Shown: positions 23,646 through 35,200, numbered from the stretch's first letter. The stretch: DNA of 64,000 nt from Rugalucina vietnamica (GCA_964017185.1 OZ024877.1:7852006-7916005), one strand, 5' to 3'. The notes: generated by a model not told the origin, from the letters alone. A program made the numbers and translations.

Positions 23646-23881
23646 TGAGCCGTCTCGTGGGAAAACCAACGTTGTGGTCTCCAACCAGGTCTGACACAAA
23701 CCGGACTGTACAGCTACAGAAGACAGCTAGAAGCTTGAAATTTTGGATTTAAGAAGAAGAGGAAGTGTACTATCCGTGTAGCGAAAACAAAGGTGCTGAT
23801 CAGCTTCGCGGTTACCGCGAAGCTGATCTGCGCCTTTGTTTTCGCATATGCAGATTGTTGGTTTTCCCATGAGGCGGCTCA
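23646..23881 (-). mobile_element. Family A MITE, full length
   Basis: This 236-bp copy has termini TGAGCCGTCTCGTGGGAAAA and CCATGAGGCGGCTCA. Its core AGCTTCGCGGTTACCGCGAA is perfectly self-complementary. Confidence 0.87.
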
Positions 23882-24226
23882 AATACCTGTATACACCCTG
23901 TAATATTGTTTCTACATGTATTTACATTATTGTTTAAAGTAAAATTATGTATTCCATAAAATAAAAATATATACATGTGCATATATTGTATTTGAGATGA
24001 GTGAATGACATGCGCTAAATTCAGTCTTCTTGTAAATATTTGTTATATATTTGCAGTCTGTTTGTTTTGAAAACAGTTTTTATCTTATTGTAATATATTG
24101 TCAAATATTTTGCCTGCAGATTGTGTCCTTAATGGGAGCTAAGTTACCGTGAATTCAGAAATATTTGCTAGATATTTATTCTCGCTAATATTCGCAAAAT
24201 TGTTGTAGCTGATAAAGGCTTCTCAA
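23882..24226. other. Intergenic, no feature seen
   Basis: AT-rich; nothing recognisable. Confidence 0.45.
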
Positions 24227-24508
24227 CATCACAAAAACTTATTGCCCATGCAATATACAGGAATTTTTTCAGAAGAAAAAATTTGAAATTGTATTGATAA
24301 AATTTTGATATTATTTAATACTTTCTTTTAAAACATACATTGTGGGTACACGTTAGAACCGCCTCGTCGAGGCGGTTCTAACGAGAACCCACAAAGTATG
24401 TTTTGGATCAAAAATAAGAAAATTAGGTATACCCCTGCAAACCCCAGTTTTTCTATATAAAAGTGGGGTTTGAGGGGGTAAACATTACATGGACATGTTT
24501 TCCTGATG
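24227..24508 (+). mobile_element. Family B MITE, full length
   Basis: The stem GTTAGAACCGCCTCGTCGAG/GCGGTTCTAAC is intact. The right outer arm is CCCACAAAGTATG, a change that breaks pairing with ACATTGTGGG. Confidence 0.82.
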
Positions 24509-24718
24509 AACACAAATGCCTGCTCACAATTTGGTTAGGAGACGCAAATGCACAAACTAATACAATGTAATAATATGAAACTTTCTGAACTTACAGTATC
24601 TGACTTTGTCTGCCATGACATATTGTAATATCTGTTTGTACAAGTTATATTATTATACCTCATTAATATTCATTGGCTTAGTGTGGATTTTGATTGGTCC
24701 AGAGCAGGTCACGCTGAA

Positions 24719-24930
24719 GGTGCTATTTTGTCATGTCGCATGATCATTAACCTCTGACGTCATATTTGCCTAAAACATGCAACTGCACTTGTAGTCACAT
24801 GCGTTTGTCTATAGTGCACATGGAGGGTGCTATTCTGTCATGTCGCATGATCATATTATCCTCTGACGTCATTCACTTACATGTGCAATTGCACGTGTAG
24901 TTACGTGCGTTTGTCATGACTGGTATGTCG
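24719..24930. repeat. 109-bp tandem duplication carrying two CRE octamers
   Basis: Two diverged units start with GTGCTATTYTGTCATGTCGC at about 24719 and 24828. Each contains CTCTGACGTCAT, with TGACGTCA at 24755-24762 and 24864-24871, then a GCAAYTGCAC and GCGTTTGTC block. TGACGTCA is the palindromic CREB/ATF site. Whether it is functional here is unknown. Confidence 0.65.
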
Positions 24931-24964
24931 CTAATTTGTTTAAAAAATGGTTCGGTATAATAAA

Positions 24965-25110
24965 ACAATTGTTGCCCATGAGTTAGGATGACATGACGAT
25001 TTGTTCACCCTCAACAGGTTATGTTGCCCTCAGGTTTCGCCCTCGGGCAATATTACCTGGCTCGGGTGAACAAATCGTCATGTCACCCTCACTCAAGGGC
25101 AACAGTTGTA
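24965..25110. mobile_element. Fold-back MITE, 146 bp
   Basis: The left arm has ACAATTGTTGCCC and GACATGACGATTTGTTCACC; the right mirrors it with GGTGAACAAATCGTCATGTC and GGGCAACAGTTGT. The inner loop has a second small inverted repeat around CCCTCGGGC. Flanks TATAATA and TATAATG may be a decayed target duplication. Confidence 0.65.
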
Positions 25111-25341
25111 TAATGTTGTCTTTGGTGCTTTGAATGTGCTGTAGCTGTGATGTAATTTCAGAGTCAATAGCCTTTTCCTGGGCTGATACATACTCAAAAT
25201 TAGGCTTTGTCTGTATTTGCATAACATCAAATATCACAAGTACATGATTAGTATTGAGTACATGTATAATTGTCAAGTTTCTTATCTTTAACCATGTTTT
25301 CTTTGATGTCCAATACTTACTTGATATGATCAGATGTAAAA

Positions 25342-25579
25342 TGAGCCGCATCGTGAGAAAACCGGATTTTTGCCTTAGCGAAAACAAAAGCGCAGATCAG
25401 CTTCGCAGTAACTGCGAAGCTGATCAGCGCCTTTGTTTTCGCCACTCGGATAGTACAATTCCTCTTCTTCTTAAATCCGAAATTTCAAGCTGCTAGCCCT
25501 TGTCTGTAACTGTACAGGCTGATTTATGTCGGACCTGGTCGGAAACCCCGAAGATAGGGTTTTTTCGCGTCGAGGCTCA
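25342..25579 (+). mobile_element. Family A MITE, full length
   Basis: Termini are TGAGCCGCATCGTGAGAAAA and TTTTTTCGCGTCGAGGCTCA. The hairpin GATCAGCTTCGCAGTAACTG/CGAAGCTGATC is perfect. Confidence 0.87.
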
Positions 25580-26103
25580 AATATGAATGTAAGAGCTGCC
25601 TTATTGTCAAAAGCCTTTTTTAAATCCAACGAGTGCTATTTTATAATGTGATAACTTTAGTTAGAGCCTTCAGAAGCGTCAGTCATAGTTGTTAAGTCAT
25701 TGTAACAAACAGGGATGTTTGATCAAAAGTTACACTTGTCTTTTGGACGGAACTTTAAATCTAGGACCAGTCTCAGTATGACCATCACTGGTGGTGTGAT
25801 GTTAAACACCAATTCCACTCAACAACACTCTTTTAACTACATGTGTTTGTTTATATTTGCCAAATATGTCCTGTGTATGTATAGATAGAGAGATGTCATA
25901 GTAGAATTTAATTATTTGATGTACAAATTGTTTATCGGCACTCAAAATTTCACTTTCTTCATCAGAGTTACTATTGTTTAGTCCCCAAGAAAAGAAATAT
26001 ATGAGGGTCCCCGCTCCTCAATAAACACTTTTCTGTTGTTGTGCAATTTTGTTTTCAACAAATTCTTGTTTATTTTCAAGATATAATCTTTAGTTTTGTA
26101 GAC
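25580..26103. other. Intergenic, no feature seen
   Basis: Nothing recognised. Confidence 0.4.
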
Positions 26104-27422
26104 TTTTAGCTCACCTGAGCCAAAGGCTCACAGGTGAGCTTATAGGATAGGCAGGCATCCGGCATCCGTCCGTCGTCATCCGTCGTCCACCATTTTCAAA
26201 GATCTTCTCCTCTGAAACCACTTGGCTAATCAAAGCCTGGTACATGAAGCATCTATAGGAAGGGGGAACTAATGTGTGTATAAATAATCCAGGTCACATG
26301 ACCAAGATGGCCGCCATGCCCATATATGGTAAAAACCCTTCAAAAATCTTCTTCTCCGGAACTGGTTGGCCGATTTCAACAAAACTTGGCAGGAAGCATG
26401 GATGGCTAAAGTACTACAATGTATATATAAATCATGACCCTGTGATGACCTTGACCTATTTTACGGCAAGGTCAACATAAGTTGCCAATGCAGTTGAATG
26501 GAGAAAACTTTTAAAATGTCATTTAAAGTGAAAGTCTTGCAGGAAATGGGCAGTAGGACTGAATATTAATGATTCTGAAAAAAAAAATGGACCCCAGGGG
26601 CTCATATGAGCCCCTACCCCGGGGCATTATACATGTTTATTACTATAATATTCAAACATCTTCTCCTCTGAAACAGCTTGGCTAATCAAAGCCAAATTTT
26701 ATGTGAAGCATCCATAGAATGGGGGAATCAGTGTATATATAAATAATCTAGGTCACATGACCAAGATGGCCTCCATGCCCATATATGGTAAAAACCCTTC
26801 AAAAATCTTCTTCTCCGGAACCGGTGGACCGATTTCAAAGAAACTTGGCATGAAGCATCCATGGCTAAAGTACTACAATGTTTATATAAATCATGACCCT
26901 ATGGTGACCTTGACCTATTTTACGACAAGGTCAACATAGGTCGCCAATGCATGTGAATGGGGAAACTTTTAAAAAAGTCATTTGAGGTGAAAGCTTGCAG
27001 GATATGGGTAGTATGACTGAATATTAATGATTCTGAAAAAAATTGGACCCAAGGGCTCATATGCCCCCACCCCAGGGCAATATACATATATATTACCATA
27101 ATATTCAAACATCTTCTCCTCTGAAACCACTTGGCCAATTAAAGCCAAATTGTATGTGAAGCATCTATAGGATGGGGGAACCAATGTGTATATTAATAAT
27201 CTAGGTCACATGACCAAGATGGGCGCCATGCCCATGTATGGTAAAAGCCCTTCAAAAATCTTCTTCTCTGAAACCAATAGACTGATTTCAATGAAACTTG
27301 GCGTGAAGCATTGATTGCTAAAGTACTACAATGTATATATAAATCATGACCCTGTGATGACCTTGACCCAGTTTATGGAAAGGTGAACATGAGCGTTTAC
27401 AGGACCATTGGTCCTCTGGTTT
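26104..27422 (+). mobile_element. Helentron/pearl-like element with ~455-bp tandem repeats
   Basis: The left end is a strong hairpin, AGCTCACCTGAGCC against GGCTCACAGGTGAGCT around AAA, followed by a CCGTCCGTCGTCATCCGTCG tract. About three units follow; CAAAAATCTTCTTCTC is at about 26340, 26800 and 27253. The right end is the palindrome AGGACCA-T-TGGTCCT followed by CTGGTT. This is the same order of parts as 414-1219, with different sequence. Confidence 0.75.
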
Positions 27423-27992
27423 TTCTTTGTTTGATTTTTTGCTTGTTTGCATGACATTGTGTTTTGCATATATTCATTTGAAGAAAGTCAGTTTAACACA
27501 GAAGTTGGAAACTTATGAAAACAAATAAATGGGACCAAAAGAAATACCTCATATTTCGAAACAGTAGTTTTAAGAAAACTTATCATACATTCAGAGAATT
27601 GTGAATCAAATTTAATCTTTCAGAAACACATCTTCTTTTATTTCTTTCAGTTCAAGAGAGATTACAATGATTTGTTTTTGCTGTCTCAATTTTTCAGATT
27701 TTTATGGTAGTTGAAATCTCTTTTGCTCACTAATTATTGTTTCGCAATTTTTCTTGGAAAGAAAAAGCATCAAGATTTTCAAATTAGTCTAGTCTAAATC
27801 CTGGAGGACTAATTGTATATATTTTGCACTTTTCATTTGATAGGTTTTATTGATTTTAGAACATTAGTTTTGTCTGGTATATGTAAATGCATTAATTTTG
27901 TCTTTTGGGACAAATTATTTAGGTTTCTGTTAATTTCTTTGAAACTGCTAAATACATGTCTGCCCTTTATGTCATATCAGAATAAAGACATT
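27423..27992. other. Intergenic, no feature seen
   Basis: AT-rich, with no supported gene. Confidence 0.4.
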
Positions 27993-28156
27993 TGAGCCTT
28001 TGCATGAAAAAAAACAACAATTTGGGTTCCGACCAGGTCTGACACAAACCAGCCTGTACAGTCACAGAAGCAGGCTGAAAGCTTGAAATTTCAGATTTAA
28101 GAAGAAGAAGGATTGTACTATCCATGCAGCGACAACAAAAGCTGGTCTGCATTTAG
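27993..28156 (-). mobile_element. Family A MITE, truncated within the hairpin
   Basis: The left terminus TGAGCCTTTGCATGA and the asymmetric arm are present. The hairpin is reduced to GCGACAACAAAAGCTGGTCTGC and the right terminus is absent. Confidence 0.7.
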
Positions 28157-28192
28157 ACTAAAAGGAGGCTTGTGAGCTTACTCCTCCTGAAA

Positions 28193-28195
<3 letters not shown>

Positions 28196-28234
<39 letters not shown>
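28196..28234. repeat. Poly-A tract
   Basis: An uninterrupted A run of about 38 bases, followed at 28256-28291 by a TTGA/ATGA simple repeat. Confidence 0.8.
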
Positions 28235-28235
<1 letters not shown>

Positions 28236-28427
28236 AACTTTTGAGTCTCAAAGGATTAATTGATTGATTGAATGAATGATTGATTGATTGAGATGTTTAT
28301 TAGAAACTAGTAGAAAATGTTCCTATATATTAAGAAATGTCTCAAACTATATTAGTCATATATAGTATACCTATATGCTTTCAATTTACTCCATGTGATA
28401 TTGCTACCAGATCTTATTTTTGCCAAA

Positions 28428-28663
28428 TAAGCTGCATCATGTGAAAACCAACAATCTACATATGTGAAAACAAAGACACAGATCAGCTTCGCAGTAACTG
28501 CGAAGCTGATCAGCGCCTTTGTTTTCGCTACACGAATAGTATGATTCCTCTGCTTTCTAAATCCAAATTTTCAAACCTCTTATTGTCTTTTGTGGCTGTA
28601 CAGGTCGGTTTGTGTTGGACCTATTCGGAAATCACATTGTTGGTTTTTTCATGAAGTGGCTCA
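28428..28663 (+). mobile_element. Family A MITE, full length
   Basis: Hairpin GATCAGCTTCGCAGTAACTG is intact. Outer termini are mutated (TAAGCTGCATCATGTGAAAA; CATGAAGTGGCTCA). Confidence 0.83.
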
Positions 28664-28679
28664 AATATCAGCTGTTGCC

Positions 28680-29153
28680 TTGTTCACACTGGTTATCCAG
28701 AGACAACCAATGGGACTGAGAACAGCACATGCAGCTGACATCAATATAAGGCTCACACCATATTAGCGGCAATCGCGAACAACCAATTTGATAAACAAAA
28801 AGGGTTCTAGAGTACCTTAAAAAGGCATTTCGGATTGCTAAAATGACAATGTAGAACGTAAATTGAACGTTCTCAATTGCTGACACATGCTTTTTGGCAA
28901 TCTAAAACGCCTTTTTTGGCAGTATGGAATGCAGTTTTGTATAAAATCATATATACATGTACCACATTGCCGCTAATAACAAAAAACTTGTGAGTCTGTA
29001 GGATGCAAATACATGTCTGGTTAATAACCAATAGAACAAAACAAATACACAGAATGATCAGTGATTAGTTGTTCCCAAACATGTATTTGCCCCCTACAGG
29101 TATCGGTGTTGTTCTCAGTTTCTTTGGTTGTCTCTGGATAACCTGTGTGTTAT
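28680..29153. mobile_element. Nested fold-back element
   Basis: Inverted termini of about 45 bp: the left has GGTTATCCAGAGACAACCAA and CTGAGAACAGCAC, the right GTTGTTCTCAGTTTC and TTGGTTGTCTCTGGATAACC. Inside is a second pair, ATTAGCGGCAAT against ATTGCCGCTAAT, and a third around AAAAAGGCATTT / AAACGCCTTTTTT. No coding frame was found. Confidence 0.65.
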
Positions 29154-29174
29154 ATCACCGTGTGGGCAGCAATA

Positions 29175-29572
29175 CATTATGAAAACTTGTCCATGCAATA
29201 AACAGGGATTTTTTTCACTTGTAAAATTTGAAAATTTCATACGAAAAGATCGGATATTTTTCTTATTTTTGCTCCAAAACATAGATTGTGGGTACTCGTT
29301 AGAACTGCCTCGCTGAGGCGGTTCTAACGAGTACCCACAATCTATGTTTTGGAGCAAAAATAAGAAAAATATGTATTTTTCTTATTTTTGCTCCAAAACA
29401 TAGATTGTGGGTACTCGTTAGAACTGCCTCGCTGAGGCGGTTCTAACGAGTACCCACAATCTATGTTTTGGAGCAAAAATAAGAAAAATATGTATACCTC
29501 TGCATTCCCCATTTTCACTATAAAAAGTGGGGTTTAAGGGGGAATACATTACACGGACATGTTTTCCTGATG
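29175..29572 (+). mobile_element. Family B MITE with duplicated hairpin
   Basis: This copy is 398 bp because the whole hairpin is tandemly duplicated in an exact 119-bp unit (ATTTTTCTTATTTTTGCTCC at 29256 and 29375). Each hairpin has stem GGTACTCGTTAGAACTGCC / GGCGGTTCTAACGAGTACC. Confidence 0.88.
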
Positions 29573-29672
29573 AGAAAATGAACATTTTTCTAATGTCTTA
29601 ACAAAGCACAAAAACCATTAGAATGAGAGTTTTCAATTGTAAATTGTCTGTGATTTGTGACAAGTCACCATA

Positions 29673-29889
29673 TGAGCTGTGGGGTGAGAAAGCAGGTCTT
29701 CAGGATTTCCCACCAGGACCAACATAAACTGACCTGTAGTCTCGGGAAAAGGCTAGAAGCTTGAAATTTCGAATTTATGCAGAAAAGGGGTAGCACAATC
29801 TATGTAGCATAAACAAAGGTGCTGATCAGCTGTGCTGCACAGCTGATCTGCGCCTTTATTTTTGCATAGCCAAGGCTTATATTGAGTCA
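29673..29889 (-). mobile_element. Family A MITE with shortened hairpin
   Basis: The stem is GATCAGCTGTGC directly against TGCACAGCTGATC, lacking the AGTTACT centre. The right terminus is degraded to GGCTTATATTGAGTCA. Confidence 0.72.
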
Positions 29890-30155
29890 TTGGACACTGA
29901 TTCTAATAACTTTTTGATCTGTCTCTATGGACAGTTTTGGCATTTCTTATTGCTGCCTACTGGGTGCGCTTGTACTGTTAATGTTTTTTTTTTTAGCCAA
30001 AATAAATTTGCTTTTGCTTTAGAGTGGCTCTTGAGTGTTATTTTTCACACCCTTGAAGCTATTTCTGAAAGACCTTGTCAAAGTTCATTTCAGAAAAAAA
30101 ATATAGCAGACAAAAAAAAAAAAAAAAATAAAAAAAAATAAATAAAAAAATATAA

Positions 30156-30477
30156 CATCAGGAAAACATGTCCGTGAAATGTATACCCCTGTAAACTCCA
30201 CTTTTATATAGAAAAAGGAGGGTTTGCAGGGGTATACCTAATTTTCTTATTTTTGATTAAAAACATCCATTGTGGGTACTAATTTTCTTATTTTTGATTA
30301 AAAACATCCATTGTGGGTACTCGTTAGAACCGCCTCAGCGAGGCGGTTCTAAGGTGTATCCACAATGGATGTTTTGAGCAAAAATATTAAAAATATCAAA
30401 ATTTTTCTGCTGAAATTTTAAATTTTTACACTGCTGAAATAAATCTCTCTATATTGCATGGGCATGTTTTGGTAATG
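30156..30477 (-). mobile_element. Family B MITE, inverted, with 41-bp duplication
   Basis: It starts CATCAGGAAAACATGTCC and ends GGGCATGTTTTGGTAATG. An exact 41-bp tandem duplication of the left stem flank begins at 30241 and 30282 (ATTTTCTTATTTTTGATTAA). The stem carries CATCCATTGTGGG and CCACAATGGATG: both arms differ from the usual ATAGATTGTGGG in a compensating way. Confidence 0.83.
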
Positions 30478-30935
30478 AAACTACTGAAAGTGACTGGTTT
30501 TGACTGCTTTATACGAGGGTACCTTCTGACGTCCCATCATGAAAGATCAATGAAGATCTGTTTTCTTTCTGCGAATATTAAGCAAAATTTAATGAGAAAT
30601 TCTTTCAAATAAAACCTAATAAATGACATATTCTTTCGAGGAGACCGATTACTGCAGAAAAATTAATGCATTTATGGAAATTTATCTGCAGTTCGTCAAA
30701 GCTAATTTCAATTCTTCAAAGTGACAGTGCTCCTTGTTTTAAATAGCGATTCTTCATTTCTTAATCCAAAATCAATGTTCAAAAGTCGGCAATTAGTCAG
30801 GCAGTGTAATGATGCCCACTTCTGGAAGGGTTTGTTCATTTAAGAATATCTCATTTGGAAACATAATTCCTGATAATAACTGTATGGCATAGCAGCATCC
30901 TTAGAAAACCTATCTTTGCATATAAGAATTAGATA
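30478..30935. other. Intergenic, no feature seen
   Basis: Nothing recognised. Confidence 0.4.
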
Positions 30936-31173
30936 TGAGCCTGTGCATGAGAAAACCAACAATTGGGGTTTCTGACCAGGTCTGACAAACCGAATTGTAC
31001 AGTCACAGAGGCAGGCTAGAAGCTTGAAATTTCAGATTTAAGATGAATAGTACAATGCGTACTATCCGTGTAGCGAAAACAAAGGCGCTGATCAGCTTCG
31101 TAGTTACTGCGAAGCTGATCTGCGCCTTTGTTTTTGCATATGCAGAATGTTGTTTTTCCCATGAGGCGGCTCA
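30936..31173 (-). mobile_element. Family A MITE, full length
   Basis: Termini are TGAGCCTGTGCATGAGAAAA and CCCATGAGGCGGCTCA. The hairpin has one arm mutation (CTTCGTAGTTACTGCGAAG). Confidence 0.83.
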
Positions 31174-31375
31174 TATGCTGTTGCAGCATTGAAAAAGTGC
31201 AATTCCAAGTTGAAAGCTAATCTGTTGTTAGAAGCTTTTGTTTCATATTGGTTAAGCAACTGGCCACATAAGCCAGGACAGGGGTTTCAAGCCCGGGGTC
31301 CTTCATTTCAATCTTTTAGATGAGATTTTAAATTGTTCCTCTTAACTGTTCAGTGGGAAGTAAATCAGGAATACA

Positions 31376-31717
31376 CTTAACAAAAACACCCATGTTTAAT
31401 ATGGAGAATTTTCCTGAAGTTGTAAAAATTGAAAATTTTCAGTAGATTTTTTTTTGTACTTTTCTTATTTTTGCTCAAAAACATAGATTTCCATCCTGAC
31501 ATGACTGAAAAAAATGTTGACTGGGACATTAAACATCAGTACAAACAAAACATAGATTGTGGGTACACGTTAGAACCCCCTTGATGAGGCAGGTCTAAGG
31601 TGTACCCACAATTTATGTTTCGGATCAAAAATAAGAAAAATAGGTATACCCCGTGAACCCCAGTTTTCATATAATAAGTTCGGTTTAGAGGGGTATAATG
31701 CATTACACAGACATGTA
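31376..31717 (+). mobile_element. Family B MITE interrupted by SINE-tail-like insert
   Basis: This diverged family B copy has left-arm sequence AAAACATAGATT at about 31478, broken by about 60 bp carrying CATCCTGACATGACTGAAA and GACATTAAACATCAGTAC, then AAACATAGATTGTGGGTAC resumes. The insert matches SINE tail sequence elsewhere in the window. The repeated AAACATAGATT on both sides suggests insertion with target duplication. Confidence 0.65.
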
Positions 31718-32084
31718 TGTCAATCCATCTGAGAAAAAAAAGACTAAAAGTTTCAGCCTTAGAAGTCGAAGTTTGATCAAAATTGGTCGAAGGGAAGTAA
31801 TCACAATAATAGTTAATATTGGAACCATAGCCATAGGGCATGACTTGCTAGAAACTGAAGCTATCAGATTCAACAAGATTTGTCCAAATTCATCTCCATG
31901 GGTTAATTCGGCTCTCATAATTACTATCACGTTGTTTTGCCATGAAAAACACAATTATTGAATCTATGAGTATGTTCAGCCATGAGTTAACCTATCTTAT
32001 GCCAATTGTTTCAAAACGGCATTGCTGTTCTTGCAATTGTGTTATCTGATGAACTTATTTTTGGAAGTATCAACACTTTATTAA
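31718..32084. other. Intergenic, no feature seen
   Basis: Overlapping short frames on both strands show no splice or coding support. Confidence 0.4.
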
Positions 32085-32361
32085 CATTACAAAAACTTGC
32101 CCATGCAATATATAGAGATTTTTTTCAAAAGCAAAAGTAAAAAAAATCATTGGAAAAATTTTGATATTTTTAATAATTTTGCTCAAAACATTGATTGTGG
32201 GTACACGTTAGAACCGCCTCGCTGAGGCGGTTCTAACGGGTACCCACAATCTATGTTTTGGATCAAAATAAGGAAAACAGGTGTACCCTTGCATACCCCA
32301 GTTTACTATATAAAAGTGGGGTATAAGGGGGTATTCATTGCATGGGCATGTTTTCCTGATG
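32085..32361 (+). mobile_element. Family B MITE, full length
   Basis: Termini are CATTACAAAAACTTGCCC and GGGCATGTTTTCCTGATG. The stem GTTAGAACCGCCTCGCTGAG/GCGGTTCTAAC is intact. Confidence 0.85.
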
Positions 32362-32438
32362 AAGCCTGTCTCTGAAGCTGACAATAATGGTTTTTAAGTT
32401 GAAAACAAACCCCCAAGCTCTTCTGAGAGGAAGCCTGG

Positions 32439-32496
32439 TAGGAAAGTGTTTGCCTTAATATTAACAATAGGAAAGTGTTTGCCTTAATATTAACAA
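32439..32496. repeat. 29-bp tandem duplication
   Basis: TAGGAAAGTGTTTGCCTTAA begins at 32439 and again at 32468; two adjacent identical units. Confidence 0.8.
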
Positions 32497-32602
32497 GGTT
32501 GAAAGCTGGGGTAATTAGAAATACTCTCAAATCTCCTGTTTTTGCTGTCAAATGAATGTTGTAATTAAGAGACTAAGGGGTTCAATGTAGGCAGCTTATG
32601 TA

Positions 32603-32701
<99 letters not shown>

Positions 32702-32703
32702 TC
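32603..32703. repeat. (CTTT)n microsatellite
   Basis: About 25 uninterrupted CTTT units, directly abutting the tandem-repeat element at 32704. Confidence 0.95.
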
Positions 32704-33557
32704 ATAGCTCCCCTAGTCATACAATGGGAAAAGTCTTCCCTGAAACCACAAGGGCCAGGGCATTTATATTTTATTTGTAGCTATGTATAGTTATCTTCTT
32801 TGTAAATCCTGCCAACAGTCCCCTGTGGTCCATGCAGCCCATGCCTTGGAGGTGTGATAATTTGCCATAGGCTTATAATGGGGAAATGCTTGCAAAATCT
32901 TCTCTGAAACCCAAGACTCATAGTTTCTTTGTATGTTTTGTGTGCAGCAACGTTGTGAGGAGCTCTACATAAATTCTACCATTCATACCCCTGGGGTCAA
33001 AAATGGCCCCAGGGGTCATAAGTTCCCACAGACTTAGAATGGGAAACACACACAAAAAAAAATCTCTGAAACTGCAAGGTCCAGATTTTTTATGTATAGT
33101 ATTCTTCATTACAAGTCCTGCCAGCCATGCCTGTGGATCCATACAGGCCTCACCCCGCGGACATCATTATCTGCCATAGGCTTATAATTGGAAATACATG
33201 AAAAATCTTCTTCTCTGAAACCACAAGACCCAAAGCTTGTATATTTGGTATACAACAGTGTTATGTAGAGTTTACATAAATCCTGCCAATCATTCCCCTG
33301 TGGTCAACAATGGCCCCATCCCGGGGGTCATTAGCTTCCATATTCTTACAATGGAAATACCTAAAATATCTTCTCTAAAACCATGAGCCCTAAAGCTTTT
33401 GTATTTTGTGTGTAACAATGCATACATAAGTAATCCCCTTTATAAATCCTGTCAATCATACCCCCAGGGTCCGTATACAGGCAGGGCTTCGGGGTATCAT
33501 CACCTTTGAGCTTACAATGAGCTTACAGTGAGCTTGAGGACCAGTGGTCCTCTTGTT
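32704..33557 (+). mobile_element. Pearl-like element with ~160-bp tandem repeats
   Basis: About five diverged units are marked by TCTGAAACC at about 32741, 32905, 33067, 33216 and 33376, each with an ATGGGAAA-like block before it. The right end is the palindrome GAGGACCA-G-TGGTCCTC followed by TTGTT, nearly identical to the end of the 26104-27422 element. A tetranucleotide microsatellite precedes the repeats, as the CCGT tract does in the other members. Confidence 0.7.
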
Positions 33558-33601
33558 GAAGTGTGAGTGATGCTCGCCTAGAAAAGTTTCTCTGCTCTCT
33601 C

Positions 33602-33838
33602 TGAGCCGTGACGCGAGAAAACCGGTCTTCGGGATTTCCGACTGGGTCCCACACAAACCTGTCTGTACAGTCATAGAAGATGGCTAGAAGATTGAGATTT
33701 TGGATTTAAGAAGAAGAGGAATTGTACTGTCCGAATAGCGAAAATAAAGGCACTGATCAGCTTCGCGGTTACCGCGAAGCTGGTCTGCGCCTTTGTATTC
33801 GCCTAGGCAAAAATCCGGTTTTCCTATGACGCGGTTCA
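33602..33838 (-). mobile_element. Family A MITE, full length
   Basis: Termini are TGAGCCGTGACGCGAGAAAA and CTATGACGCGGTTCA. The hairpin GATCAGCTTCGCGGTTACCG is intact except GATC to GGTC in the right arm. Confidence 0.85.
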
Positions 33839-34523
33839 ATTTTACAGCAATACATCTACATACTGGGGAGAATACACACAAAGTACTAATTGAAAAAATA
33901 CAACCCCATATTGTCGACAAACTGCACAATCCATGCATACTAGAGAAACACTTCAGCGTTCTGTACTAATGACCCTACTTTGGCAAAGATGCAGGTGCAA
34001 TCACAATCTCCTCCTCTGGGCAGTCTTTTTCGAGTCTTTGTTGTTTGCAGTGTTTTATACAATATTTGAAAGTATACTTATACGTAACAATTTCTATATT
34101 TTAGAAGGATGCCGCATTTAATATGAATGCAAGTCTTCCATAGGGTTCTCCGACATTGAGTATTATCAGACTTTCATGTTTTTGTTGATATCTGATGTTA
34201 GCCCTGTATTATAATAGAAGAGAAGCAATTGATTGCACAATGCCCCAAGTGAACGTCAAAAAGGTCGTCACTGGTGCAGTTTAATAGCTTGTGTATGGAA
34301 CGGCTAGGGTACGATCCCATTGCCTAACGCGCCCGAAGCGGATGCTCTAATCTTTGAGCTTCAACACTGACTTGCTCTACTTGCAACCGACAGTTTAGGG
34401 ATACATTTTGGCCTACCGGTAGTTCATCATCAAAGAACTCAATAAATACAGATGGCCTTTCTCATTATTGAGAGACAAACGACCAACCACCGAGCTATTA
34501 CAAGAGGTTTCACATATCCGCCG
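33839..34523. other. Intergenic, no feature seen
   Basis: No gene or repeat boundary recognised. Confidence 0.4.
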
Positions 34524-34775
34524 CATTACGAAAACTTGCCCATGCAATACTGAGATTTTTTCAAAAGCAAAAATTGAAAATTTCATTGGGAAAAAATGAT
34601 ACATGTATTTTTAATAAATTTGCTCAAAACATTGATTGTGGGTACACGTTAGAACCGCCTCTGTTTTGGATAAAAAAAGTAAGTAAAATATGTATACTCC
34701 TGCAAACCCCAGTTTTGCTATATATATAAATGGGGTTTAAGGGGATATTTATTTCATGGGCATGTTTTCCTGATC
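34524..34775 (+). mobile_element. Family B MITE, hairpin arm lost
   Basis: The left arm runs to GTTAGAACCGCCT and then jumps to CTGTTTTGGAT, deleting most of the right arm, as in the copy at 19056. Confidence 0.75.
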
Positions 34776-34908
34776 CTTAGCAAAAAGTGTGACCACCCTG
34801 AGCGAACAACTACAGCAGTGCTGTCTTTGAACGGTTGCTAACATGAAAGACTGCCGGTGGACTTACACCCGATTAGAATGACATTTCAAAATGTATTTTA
34901 GGTAAAAG

Positions 34909-35140
34909 TGAGGCCCTACCAGGGGGGGGGGGGTCTTTGCTCCCTGCTCCCTGAAAAAAATTGACCCTTCTCCCCAGCTCCCTGATTTGTTTTTCCTCAG
35001 CTCCCTGAAAGTTTTCTTCTTTTGCTCCCTAAATCCCCGCTTGCTCCCCAGATCCCTTAAAATATTTGCTAGTGCTCCCCAGCTCCCTGATAATAAATGA
35101 CCCTTCTCCCTGAATCCCCAAAACCCCTGGTAGGGCCTCA
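34909..35140. mobile_element. Short-TSD non-autonomous DNA element
   Basis: Inverted termini are GAGGCCCTACCAGGGG and CCCCTGGTAGGGCCTC, with AAAAGT immediately outside both ends, a 6-bp target duplication. The interior is a degenerate series of GCTCCCTGA / CTCCCCAGCTCCCTGA units. No transposase is present. Confidence 0.7.
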
Positions 35141-35197
35141 AAAGTAAGCAATGATCATGATTTGGTGCAATCAGAACCAACGTCCCACCCGCGGTGA

Positions 35198-35200
35198 AAA

